A program made the position numbers and the translations under genes. A stretch of 27,849 nucleotides of DNA from Anaerolineales bacterium (GTDB lineage: Bacteria > Chloroflexota > Anaerolineae > Anaerolineales > Villigracilaceae): the NCBI GenBank assembly GCA_016928525.1, contig JAFGKO010000261.1, forward strand, positions 1 to 27,849. Direction: 5' to 3'. Of this stretch, positions 21,479 through 27,849 are shown piece after piece. Positions within the stretch are counted from its first letter, which is position 1; each line of letters opens with the position of its first letter. The notes beneath the pieces were generated by a model, which saw only the letters and a program-made list of their open reading frames with translations, did not search any database and was not told the origin of the DNA.

Positions 21479-21676
21479 TTACTCAGATTTTTTTTCTTTG
21501 TCGATTTCGATCACCTCGCGACCCTGATAGTGTCCGCAATTTGGGCAGACGGTATGCGGCAAGCGCATGGAGCCGCAATTGCTGCAAGACACCAGATTGC
21601 ACGCCGCTAAAGCGTGATGGGCGCGACGACGGTCGCGACGACCCTTGGATAATTTCCGTTTCGGTTGTGGGGTCAT
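21479..21676 (-). CDS. rpmF: Ribosomal protein bL32
   Basis: The 65-aa protein begins MTPQPKRKLSKGRRDRRRAHHAL, the usual bL32 opening, and ends with a zinc ribbon of the four-cysteine type: CSNCG near residues 30-34 and CPNCG near 44-48, then HYQGREVIEID. It is part of the large ribosomal subunit. I chose the internal ATG at 21674-21676, preceded by AAGGAG at 6 bases, rather than a start 8 codons further up. The upstream 100 bases carry two hairpins (21733-21750, 21767-21785). The four cysteines indicate a zinc-binding form. Confidence 0.95.
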   Translation of the reverse strand: MTPQPKRKLSKGRRDRRRAHHALAACNLVSCSNCGSMRLPHTVCPNCGHYQGREVIEIDKEKKSE

Positions 21677-21732
21677 GACTTTCTCCTTCTTGTGCCGCAC
21701 CCTTTTTCTGGTTGCGGTAATTACATAAACAT

Positions 21733-21785
21733 GCCGGGCAAATGCCCGGCGCGATTTCCAGACGAGTACCGCACTTGATGCGGTA
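21733..21785 (-). promoter_or_regulatory. Two hairpins in the rpmF upstream region
   Basis: GCCGGGCA/TGCCCGGC (21733-21740, 21743-21750; loop AA) and TACCGCA/TGCGGTA (21767-21773, 21779-21785; loop 5) are perfect arms in the region between rpmF and the divergent phosphatase gene. They may form an rpmF leader structure or block transcription from one side. No T-run follows. Confidence 0.4.
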
Positions 21786-21874
21786 TAGCGGGCAGATTAT
21801 AGTAGCAGAGGGCGCTTACGTCAAGCCATAAATGATTTTCTTTAAATTTGTCAACAATGCGTTAAAATCGGGAT

Positions 21875-22579
21875 ATGGAAGTTCAAATCGCGGTTGCCAA
21901 GATCAACAAATATGCCTCATCCGAAAGCGGCGACACACTGGAGGTTACCGAACGCCCCAATGGCGGCTTATCCGTGGTGCTGGCCGACGGACAAACTTCT
22001 GGACGGGGAGCCAAGGCAGTCTCCATGCTGGTCGTGCGCAAAGTGATCAGCCTGCTGGCCGAAGGCGTGCGCGATGGCGCTGCTGCGCGCGCCGCCTCTG
22101 ACGCACTATATACTGAGAAAGACGGGAAGGTTTCCTGTACCCTCAATATCGCATCCATAGATCTGGAGAGCAATACCGTTGTATTGTCACGCAATAACCC
22201 TTCTCCCATCTTTATTTGTCGGGACGATCAGGTAGATTGCCTAGATGCAGAAAGTTCACCCATCGGAATCCGCAGGGATATCCGTCCGATCATCACCGAA
22301 GTGGAGGTCGAGCCCGGACTTACCATTGTTATGTACACAGATGGGCTCACGCACGCCGGGAAACGCCGCGGTCAACCCATGGATGTATGTAATGCTATCC
22401 AGGCCATGTTAGAAGACCAGGATCCATCCCCGCAAGAACTGGCCGACGCTTTGTTAACCCACGCGGTCAATCTGGATGAAAATCGCCCTGCCGATGACAT
22501 CAGTGTGGTAGTGCTCAAAGTCGCCACCAAAAACGGCGATGACGTCCGGCGTATGAGCGTCCGCCTGCCGATCCGGTGA
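21875..22579 (+). CDS. PP2C/SpoIIE-type Ser/Thr phosphatase domain protein
   Basis: This 234-aa stand-alone domain belongs to the SpoIIE/RsbU branch of the PPM phosphatases, which use two metal ions to remove phosphate from Ser/Thr of partner proteins. The metal-binding motifs are visible: ESGD (Asp20), LADGQTSGRGAKA (Asp38, in place of GDVSGHG), the NPSPIFIC turn (in place of NAGHxPP), MYTDGL (Asp156) and PADDISVVVLK (Asp207/208). The middle is shorter than in RsbU, and no sensor or membrane domain is fused. The start ATG has only a weak GGGAT upstream. It is the first gene of a likely operon with the channel-like gene (6-base gap) and the P-loop gene, so the target may be a kinase or partner elsewhere. 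Confidence 0.85.
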   Translation: MEVQIAVAKINKYASSESGDTLEVTERPNGGLSVVLADGQTSGRGAKAVSMLVVRKVISLLAEGVRDGAAARAASDALYTEKDGKVSCTLNIASIDLESNTVVLSRNNPSPIFICRDDQVDCLDAESSPIGIRRDIRPIITEVEVEPGLTIVMYTDGLTHAGKRRGQPMDVCNAIQAMLEDQDPSPQELADALLTHAVNLDENRPADDISVVVLKVATKNGDDVRRMSVRLPIR

Positions 22580-22585
22580 GGGATT

Positions 22586-23623
22586 GTGCACAGATCAAGA
22601 AGGCGAATGTTTCGCGCTTCCTGGCGCGATACCCTGCTTTTGTTGAGCGAATTTCGCTCGGCCTTATTGGTATTCCTGTTCGCTATCCTGGGTGGCGGAG
22701 TGCTGTATTACCTCATCGCTGAAAAAGTGGGAGAACCGTTGCAAAATTTCAGCGAGGCAATATACGTTGTTCTCTCACTGGCGTTCTTCCAACCACCGGG
22801 GGAATTTCCTGAAAGCCCTTATCTTGAGGCCTTTTTCTTTGTCATGCCGTTGATCGGGATCGGATCTCTGGCACTCGGCCTGGCTGATTTCGGCTACCTT
22901 TTTTTCAATCGGCGCGCGCGCAGCAAGGAATGGGAAATGGCCATTGCTTCCACATTGGATAAACATCACATTTTGGTTGGCCTGGGGCACCTGGGCTTCC
23001 ATGTTGTCCAACACCTCAAAGGGGCCATGAACCGGCCAATGGCCGTCATCGAGTTGAACCCAACGGCAGACTTGGTCCAGGCAGTTCAGGAAATGGACAT
23101 CCCCATCATCCATGATGATGCCAGCCGCGAATCGGCGCTGGAAGCGGCAGGGGTGCGACGAGCCAGTTCAATTATCCTGTGCATTCAAGATGACGCGGTA
23201 AATCTCAAAATTGCCTTGAAAGCGCGTAGCATGAACCCAGGCATCCGTGTCATCATTCGTATTTTTGACGACGACTTCGCCCAGGCTCTCACCCAGCAAT
23301 TTGGATTCATCGCATTGAGCGGCACTGGCCTGGCAGCGCCAGCTTTCGCCGCCTCGGCTACGGACTCTGAAATTACCCCTCCTATCAGTATCGAGGGCGA
23401 GTCGCTCAGCCTCGCGCGCATCACGGTCTCCCCGGGGTGTCTACTCGAAGGAAAAACCGTTGGGCAGATCGAAGACGGGTATGTTGTCAGCGTCATTCTT
23501 GTGCGGCATGATAGCAAGTCAGGATTCCATCCTACCGATAGCCACCCAATCAAAACTAACGACATGGTAGCTGTCTTGGGTCGCCCGGACAGGTTACACC
23601 AACTGATCCATGACAGCCAATAA
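22586..23623 (+). CDS. Two-helix channel-like protein with RCK (TrkA) domains, no K+ filter
   Basis: The 345-aa protein has the layout of a bacterial RCK-gated potassium channel: helix 1 (about 25-45), a pore-loop region (about 55-72), helix 2 (about 81-107), an RCK_N/TrkA-N Rossmann domain (from about 127, with GLGHLG at 132-137 and Glu156 after the second strand) and an RCK_C/TrkA-C domain (about 265-340). The usual filter TVGYGD is absent; the loop reads LAFFQPPGEFP instead. Ion selectivity is therefore doubtful, and it may be a sensor or another kind of transporter. The GTG start lies 6 bases after the phosphatase stop with GAGG before it; an ATG 7 codons later is the alternative. The gene overlaps the next one by 14 bases. 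Confidence 0.85.
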   Translation: MHRSRRRMFRASWRDTLLLLSEFRSALLVFLFAILGGGVLYYLIAEKVGEPLQNFSEAIYVVLSLAFFQPPGEFPESPYLEAFFFVMPLIGIGSLALGLADFGYLFFNRRARSKEWEMAIASTLDKHHILVGLGHLGFHVVQHLKGAMNRPMAVIELNPTADLVQAVQEMDIPIIHDDASRESALEAAGVRRASSIILCIQDDAVNLKIALKARSMNPGIRVIIRIFDDDFAQALTQQFGFIALSGTGLAAPAFAASATDSEITPPISIEGESLSLARITVSPGCLLEGKTVGQIEDGYVVSVILVRHDSKSGFHPTDSHPIKTNDMVAVLGRPDRLHQLIHDSQ

Positions 23624-23978
23624 ATCCCCGTTGATCGGTGTGGTTGGGCCTTGTGGGGCCGGGAAATCAACCTTGACCGATGCGCTCGATTCGCTCGGAT
23701 ACTCCACACGCCACATCGCACAGGAACACTCCTACGTAAAAGATATGTGGAAGCGCATCACAAATCCAGATGTGTTGGTTTTCCTGCAGGCATCCTTCCC
23801 TGTCACGCGCCAACGAAAAAGTAGGATGGTTCACTGGACTGAATCCGACTATAACGAGCAACAGCGTCGCCTTGCGCATGCACGTGAGTATGCAGACCTG
23901 CTGATCGACACAGATAATCTGAGCATCCAGGAAGTGTTGGATCAGGTTCTGGCATTTATCAAGAAGAACACCAGCTAA
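23610..23978 (+). CDS. Minimal P-loop nucleotide-binding protein (kinase-like)
   Basis: This 122-aa protein carries a Walker A motif GPCGAGKST (13-21) and looks like a shortened adenylate- or adenylylsulfate-kinase-type P-loop NTPase. FLQASFPVTRQRKS (near 58-71) recalls the region that follows Walker B in small-molecule kinases, and ADLLIDTDNLSIQEVLDQVL is the typical closing of shikimate/APS-like kinases. A lid and a substrate-binding region are hardly present, so the substrate cannot be guessed. The ATG lies inside the end of the channel-like gene (14-base overlap), a strong sign of translational coupling with it. It closes the three-gene operon; the next gene begins 94 bases later. Confidence 0.78.
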   Translation: MTANKSPLIGVVGPCGAGKSTLTDALDSLGYSTRHIAQEHSYVKDMWKRITNPDVLVFLQASFPVTRQRKSRMVHWTESDYNEQQRRLAHAREYADLLIDTDNLSIQEVLDQVLAFIKKNTS

Positions 23979-24072
23979 GGATCGAACAAAACCCCTCTAC
24001 ATACCCGTGTCACCAGAAAAAACCTTTGTTAAGATAGGTACAATGATTCGGAAAGCGTTCAGGAGGATCGCA

Positions 24073-25608
24073 ATGAAAAAAGCTTTTCTATGGCTGACAA
24101 CGGGCGTTTTGCTGCTTGTCGCCTGCCAACTACCATTTATCCCAATTCCGGCGGCTGAGACCGCGACACCCGCCCTCCCTACGGTTGAGCCTGTTCCCAA
24201 CAAGCCGGAACTCACTTCAGGCGAGGACGAATTCGCCCTCTTCCGCGAGGGATTGGTCCAATCACAACAAGCTGCCCTGGATGGGCTTTCGGGGGCGAGT
24301 ATGTATTCGATTGAACTCACGATCCGGGATGACATCTTGAACACAAATGGGATAGAAGAAGTGCGTTATACCAACCGGGAAACGGTCCCCCTGGAAGAAG
24401 TCCACTTCCGCCTGCTGCCGAATGTTCTTAACGGAGAGATGAAAGTTGCTTCTGTGCGAGTAAACGACCAGCCTTTTGAGCCGATCTACGAACTACAAAA
24501 CAGCCTTATGCGCGTCCCGCTATATGAACCTCTGCAACCTGGGGAAAGCGTCGAAATAAAAATCGAATTTTCCGTCACTGTTCCTGCGGAATTGGAATCG
24601 AACTATGGCATCCTGGCGTACTACAACGGCGTGCTGACCCTGGCCCATTCCTATCCAATGATCGCCGTATACGATGACGAAGGCTGGAACGCCGAAATCC
24701 CGCCGGACCAGGGTGACCCCACATACGCGGATGCCAGCTTCTTCGTGGTCAAAGTCGACGCGCCAGGGGATCTGGTACTGGTCGGCTCTGGGCGGGAAAC
24801 CAACCGCGAAGCAAATGGAAGCAGGCAAATCGTCATGTATGTTGCGGGCCCGGCCAGGGATTTTTATCTGGCCGCCAGTCCGGATTACGAAGTCACCAGC
24901 ACGACGGTGGGAGAAGTCACTTACAACAGCTACGCACCTGCTGGTCTGGAAGGTGGCGCGGAGATGGCATTGGACGTGGCAATAAAGTCCATCGAATTTT
25001 TTGGAGGGCAATACGCCCCCTACCCTTATACGGAATTTGATATTGTCTCGACGCCGACCTATGCGTTGGGGATCGAATATCCGGGCATTGTCGCGATCAC
25101 GGATCGTATTTACGATCTTGATGGCAACTTGAGCGGCAATCCCAACAGCGTCATCATGGAATCGACAGTAGCACACGAAGCCGGGCATCAATGGTTCTAC
25201 AATCTGGTCGGCAACGACCAACTTGATGAGCCCTGGCTAGACGAGTCACTGACCCAATTTGTGACCTGGGAATACTTCGCGAACCGATACGGCGTAGGCG
25301 GGGCAAGCGGCTTCGAGCAATCCCTACGCGGGCGCTGGGAGCGCGTAGACAACCAGCCGCTCCCAATCGGTATGCCTGTAGCTGATTATGAGGGATCAGC
25401 CTATAGCGCTATCATTTACGGGCGCGGGGCCTTCTTCTTCGAGGCGCTGCGCGAGGAGCTTGGCGAAGAGGATTTCAGTGCCTTCATGAAGGATTACGTA
25501 ACCAGCAATTCCTGGGGAATTGGAACGGGAGAAAATATGAAGGAGCTGGCCGAAGATCGCTGCAACTGCGATCTGACGGCTCTTTATGTTGAATGGGTAA
25601 GCCCGTAA
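24073..25608 (+). CDS. M1-family metallopeptidase, lipoprotein
   Basis: This 511-aa protein is a predicted surface-anchored zinc aminopeptidase-like enzyme. It begins with a lipoprotein signal peptide (lipobox LLVAC, Cys18) and a short Pro/Thr-rich linker. The N-terminal beta domain (about 60-270) is followed by the catalytic domain: GIEYPG (near 331, in the place of the GAMEN exopeptidase loop), HEAGH at 368-372 and the third zinc ligand Glu391 in WLDESL, giving HExxH-x18-E. IIYGRGAFFFEALREELG carries the family tyrosine. The large C-terminal domain of classical members is missing. I chose the ATG at 24073, 6 bases after AGGAGG, not an in-frame start 22 codons upstream, because the signal peptide begins here. 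It is a single gene behind the phosphatase operon. Confidence 0.92.
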   Translation: MKKAFLWLTTGVLLLVACQLPFIPIPAAETATPALPTVEPVPNKPELTSGEDEFALFREGLVQSQQAALDGLSGASMYSIELTIRDDILNTNGIEEVRYTNRETVPLEEVHFRLLPNVLNGEMKVASVRVNDQPFEPIYELQNSLMRVPLYEPLQPGESVEIKIEFSVTVPAELESNYGILAYYNGVLTLAHSYPMIAVYDDEGWNAEIPPDQGDPTYADASFFVVKVDAPGDLVLVGSGRETNREANGSRQIVMYVAGPARDFYLAASPDYEVTSTTVGEVTYNSYAPAGLEGGAEMALDVAIKSIEFFGGQYAPYPYTEFDIVSTPTYALGIEYPGIVAITDRIYDLDGNLSGNPNSVIMESTVAHEAGHQWFYNLVGNDQLDEPWLDESLTQFVTWEYFANRYGVGGASGFEQSLRGRWERVDNQPLPIGMPVADYEGSAYSAIIYGRGAFFFEALREELGEEDFSAFMKDYVTSNSWGIGTGENMKELAEDRCNCDLTALYVEWVSP

Positions 25609-25665
25609 ATCCTCTACTGCTTCTTGTGTAAATTTCCGAATTAGAAACGCCCCTACCTAACCCGT

Positions 25666-25687
25666 TATAATCGGTGTATAATCACCG
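25666..25687 (+). promoter_or_regulatory. Double TATAAT with dyad upstream of secD
   Basis: TATAAT occurs at 25666-25671 and 25677-25682. The second sits exactly in the loop of a dyad CGGTG/CACCG (25672-25676, 25683-25687), which could be an operator. The -35 regions are weak. Transcripts would start just before or in the hairpin at 25689-25707. Confidence 0.5.
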
Positions 25688-25688
25688 C

Positions 25689-25712
25689 TGCCAGCCGACG
25701 GCTGGCATTTTT
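25689..25712 (+). terminator. Terminator-like hairpin between M1 gene and secD
   Basis: TGCCAGCC (25689-25696) and GGCTGGCA (25700-25707) are perfect 8-bp arms with loop GAC, followed at once by TTTTTGT. It lies 80 bases past the M1 stop and only 9 bases before the secD ribosome binding site, so it would also lie in the secD leader. Confidence 0.75.
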
Positions 25713-25733
25713 GTGGACGGAGAAGTGTAACGT

Positions 25734-27101
25734 ATGATTCGAAATGTTTATGCCCGCTTGGTCGTCATCCTAGCCATCCTGGTCTTGGCCTTGTGGATCG
25801 ACCTGAATGACAGCATCATTATCTACAACCCTTTCAACAACACGCGCCTGGTAGACCGAGATGTCTCACCCCGTCTGGGGCTGGATTTGCAGGGCGGCCT
25901 GCAAGTGCTGCTGGAAGCTGACCTGCCTGAATCCACTCCTGTGGACTCGGAATCCATGAAAATCGCGCGCACGATCATGGAGAACCGTACCAATGCACTG
26001 GGAGTAAGCGAGAACTTGTTGCAGATCGCAGGAGATCGGCGTATCGTAGGCGAGTTCCCCGGGCTCAAAGACACGGATGCCGTGCTGGGAACCATCCAAC
26101 AGACCGGTCTGCTCGAGTTTGTGGACACCGGCGATATCAACCTGCCCGCAGGCGCAAGTGTGCAAACAGACTTTGCCACGAGTAGCGAAGGTGAATCGCC
26201 TGAGCCTGCTGAAAATGAGGAAGCGCCGACCATCTACCACACCATCATGACCGGCAAAGATTTGCGGCAGGTGCAAGTCACGCAAGATCAACTGAGTCAA
26301 TATGTGATCCAGTTCGATCTGACACCTGAGGGAGCGGACATTTTTGCCGAACATACTGCTGCCAGTGTTGGCAAGTATCTGACCATCGTGCTCGACAAAC
26401 AGGTTGTCTCTTCCCCGGTCATCAACTCCGCCATTCCCGATGGTTCGGGCATAATTCAAGGCAGCTTCACGGCTGAAAGTGCCAACGCCCTGGCCGTGCA
26501 ACTACGTTACGGCTCGCTGCCTGTGCCACTCAAGGTGGTCGAAACCCGTATCATTGGCCCAACATTGGGTGAAGATTCACTGCAAAAGAGCCTGCGCGCC
26601 GGGCTGGTTGGCATGATCGTGGTCATGTTGTTCATGGCAATCTACTACCGCCTGCCCGGACTGCTGGCAGACCTGTCCATCCTGTTCTATGCGGCAATTG
26701 CCTTTGCTGTATTCAAATACTTCCATTTCACACTGACATTGCCGGGCATTGCCGGGTTCCTGCTCAGCACCGGCGCTGCACTGGATGCCAACATCCTGAT
26801 CTTCGAACGCCTGAAAGAGGAACTACGCGGCGGCAAGACGCTGGCCCAGGCTGTGGATCAGGGCTGGCTGCGCGCGCGCTCATCCATCCTCGACTCGAAC
26901 ATCGCCACTATCATCACCTCCAGCATTTTGTTCTGGTTTGGCAGCACCTTCGGCGCTACCATTGTCAAAGGTTTCTCGTTGACCCTGGCGCTGGGCGTGG
27001 CTATCTCGCTCTTTACCGCTATCTTTGTCACGCGTACATTGCTCGCGGTAGTACTGCGCAAATTCAAAACGGACAAGATGGATTTATGGTTTGGCATCTA
27101 A
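25734..27101 (+). CDS. secD: Protein translocase subunit SecD
   Basis: SecD (455 aa) works with SecF in the membrane, using the proton gradient to help pull proteins out after passage through SecYEG. Helix 1 (about 8-24) is followed by LGLDLQGG (48-55), the large outside domain with the P1 head (about 170-280), and five C-terminal helices (about 290-445) carrying [18 protein letters not shown], the conserved segment with the proton-relay Asp. A short acidic insertion ([16 protein letters not shown], near 150) is present. GGAGAAG stands 8 bases before the ATG. The secF start follows 13 bases after the stop. Confidence 0.96.
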   Translation: MIRNVYARLVVILAILVLALWIDLNDSIIIYNPFNNTRLVDRDVSPRLGLDLQGGLQVLLEADLPESTPVDSESMKIARTIMENRTNALGVSENLLQIAGDRRIVGEFPGLKDTDAVLGTIQQTGLLEFVDTGDINLPAGASVQTDFATSSEGESPEPAENEEAPTIYHTIMTGKDLRQVQVTQDQLSQYVIQFDLTPEGADIFAEHTAASVGKYLTIVLDKQVVSSPVINSAIPDGSGIIQGSFTAESANALAVQLRYGSLPVPLKVVETRIIGPTLGEDSLQKSLRAGLVGMIVVMLFMAIYYRLPGLLADLSILFYAAIAFAVFKYFHFTLTLPGIAGFLLSTGAALDANILIFERLKEELRGGKTLAQAVDQGWLRARSSILDSNIATIITSSILFWFGSTFGATIVKGFSLTLALGVAISLFTAIFVTRTLLAVVLRKFKTDKMDLWFGI

Positions 27102-27114
27102 GAGGAGGCCGGAA

Positions 27115-27849
27115 ATGATTCAAATCGTCAACAAACGTTACCTGTACTTTGCCATCTCCCTGCTGGTGATCGTGCCTGGCCTGCTCGCTTTGGTTTTCGG
27201 CGGCCTGCCGCTCTCGATCGATTTTACTGGCGGCAGCCTGCTCGAGGTCCAGTTCGAGCCGAACAAGACGCCCCAGCCTGGCGAATTGGTCACCCTGTAC
27301 GAAGACGTCAGCATCGATGATGCGCAGGTGCAAACTACCGAAAGCGGCGCGCTGATCATCCGTTCCTCCTTTCTGGACAACGAGAATCGAGACCAGGTTC
27401 TGGACGCGATGCGCGAACTCTCTGGCGGCGAAGTGACCATCATCAGTTTCGACAGCGTTGGCCCCAGCATCGGAGAACAGGTCACCTCACGGGCAGCGCT
27501 GGCGGTAGGCGTCGCTGCCCTGGCGGTTGTCATCTATATCACGTTGGCTTTCCGCAAGGTCGCCAACGCCTTCCGCTATGGCATCTGCGCCATCATCGCC
27601 ATGGTGCACGATGTGGCGGTCGTCTTTTCAGCGGCAGGGATCGGCGCGCTGCTCTTCGGCTGGCAGATGGATGCGCTCTTCCTGACCGCGCTGCTCACCG
27701 TCATCGGCTTCTCGGTCCAAGACAAGATCGTGGTTTTCGACCGCATCCGTGAGAATTCGAATATCCTGCGCCGCCTGGACTTCGAGACCCTGGTCAACCA
27801 CTCCATCGTCCAGACCCTGCAGCGTTCGATCAACACCCAGTTGATGACC
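27115..27849 (+). CDS. secF: Protein translocase subunit SecF (partial, runs off the right edge)
   Basis: The first 245 codons of secF are present, open to the end of the window. Helix 1 (about 8-30) leads to the periplasmic-side motif IDFTGG (about 35-40), and the following helices carry MVHDVAVVFSAAG and the signature TVIGFSVQDKIVVFDRIREN (here Gln-Asp-Lys where Asn-Asp-Thr is usual). AGGAGG (27103-27108) stands 6 bases before the ATG. It is co-transcribed with secD, as in most bacteria where they are separate. Confidence 0.95.
   Translation, partial: MIQIVNKRYLYFAISLLVIVPGLLALVFGGLPLSIDFTGGSLLEVQFEPNKTPQPGELVTLYEDVSIDDAQVQTTESGALIIRSSFLDNENRDQVLDAMRELSGGEVTIISFDSVGPSIGEQVTSRAALAVGVAALAVVIYITLAFRKVANAFRYGICAIIAMVHDVAVVFSAAGIGALLFGWQMDALFLTALLTVIGFSVQDKIVVFDRIRENSNILRRLDFETLVNHSIVQTLQRSINTQLMT

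Noticed and set aside
24007..24072. Extra N-terminal 22 codons of the M1 peptidase
   Set aside because: The lipoprotein signal peptide and AGGAGG site point to the start at 24073.
1..27849. tRNA or rRNA genes
   Set aside because: No cloverleaf with the GGTTCGAATCC-type arm and no conserved rRNA words were found by eye on either strand; a tRNA search program could overturn this.

Overview
The window reads as a chromosomal segment of a Chloroflexota bacterium, most likely class Anaerolineae. This is an inference from gene content and style: moderate GC, Pro/Thr-rich linkers after lipoprotein boxes, a membrane-anchored clostripain-type protease, DUF3597 and DUF4332 proteins, SecD/SecF as separate genes, and many short palindromic repeats between genes. 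No rRNA, tRNA, CRISPR array, integrase or full insertion sequence was seen.

Left part (1-9.6 kb), all genes on the minus strand: a lipoprotein with a small C-terminal domain, a PPK2-family polyphosphate kinase, a DUF6398 protein, a large MmeI-like (type IIL) restriction-methylation enzyme, a repeat-rich 0.7-kb gap, a membrane-anchored C11 protease and an endonuclease/exonuclease/phosphatase-family enzyme. The restriction-methylation gene carries two in-frame copies of a 33-bp palindromic repeat. The gap upstream of it holds a duplicated palindromic unit flanking six exact 21-bp tandem repeats, and a 35-bp perfect palindrome.

Middle (9.6-14.3 kb): a MITE-like inverted-repeat element, a dodecin, a class I methyltransferase (the only plus-strand gene here), and an aminotransferase-pckA pair (minus) that may link aspartate to oxaloacetate and PEP.

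Right-middle (14.3-20.3 kb): plus-strand, mostly single-gene units separated by strong hairpins: a DAK2/DhaL-like helical protein, a helical protein of unknown function, a 56-aa two-helix membrane protein, a helix-hairpin-helix (DUF4332-like) protein and a HerA-like ATPase. A convergent DUF3597 gene follows. Two copies of a small mobile-looking element, each flanked by short direct repeats, lie behind the DAK2-like and HerA-like genes.

Right end (20.3-27.8 kb): fabD and rpmF (minus); divergently, a plus-strand operon of a PP2C/SpoIIE-type phosphatase, a two-helix channel-like protein with RCK domains but no K+ selectivity filter, and a minimal P-loop kinase-like protein; then an M1-family lipoprotein peptidase, secD and the start of secF, which runs off the window. 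The best candidates for something not yet described are the phosphatase/channel/P-loop operon, the cluster of small uncharacterised genes around the HerA-like ATPase, and the palindromic repeats, including those that have entered a coding sequence in frame.
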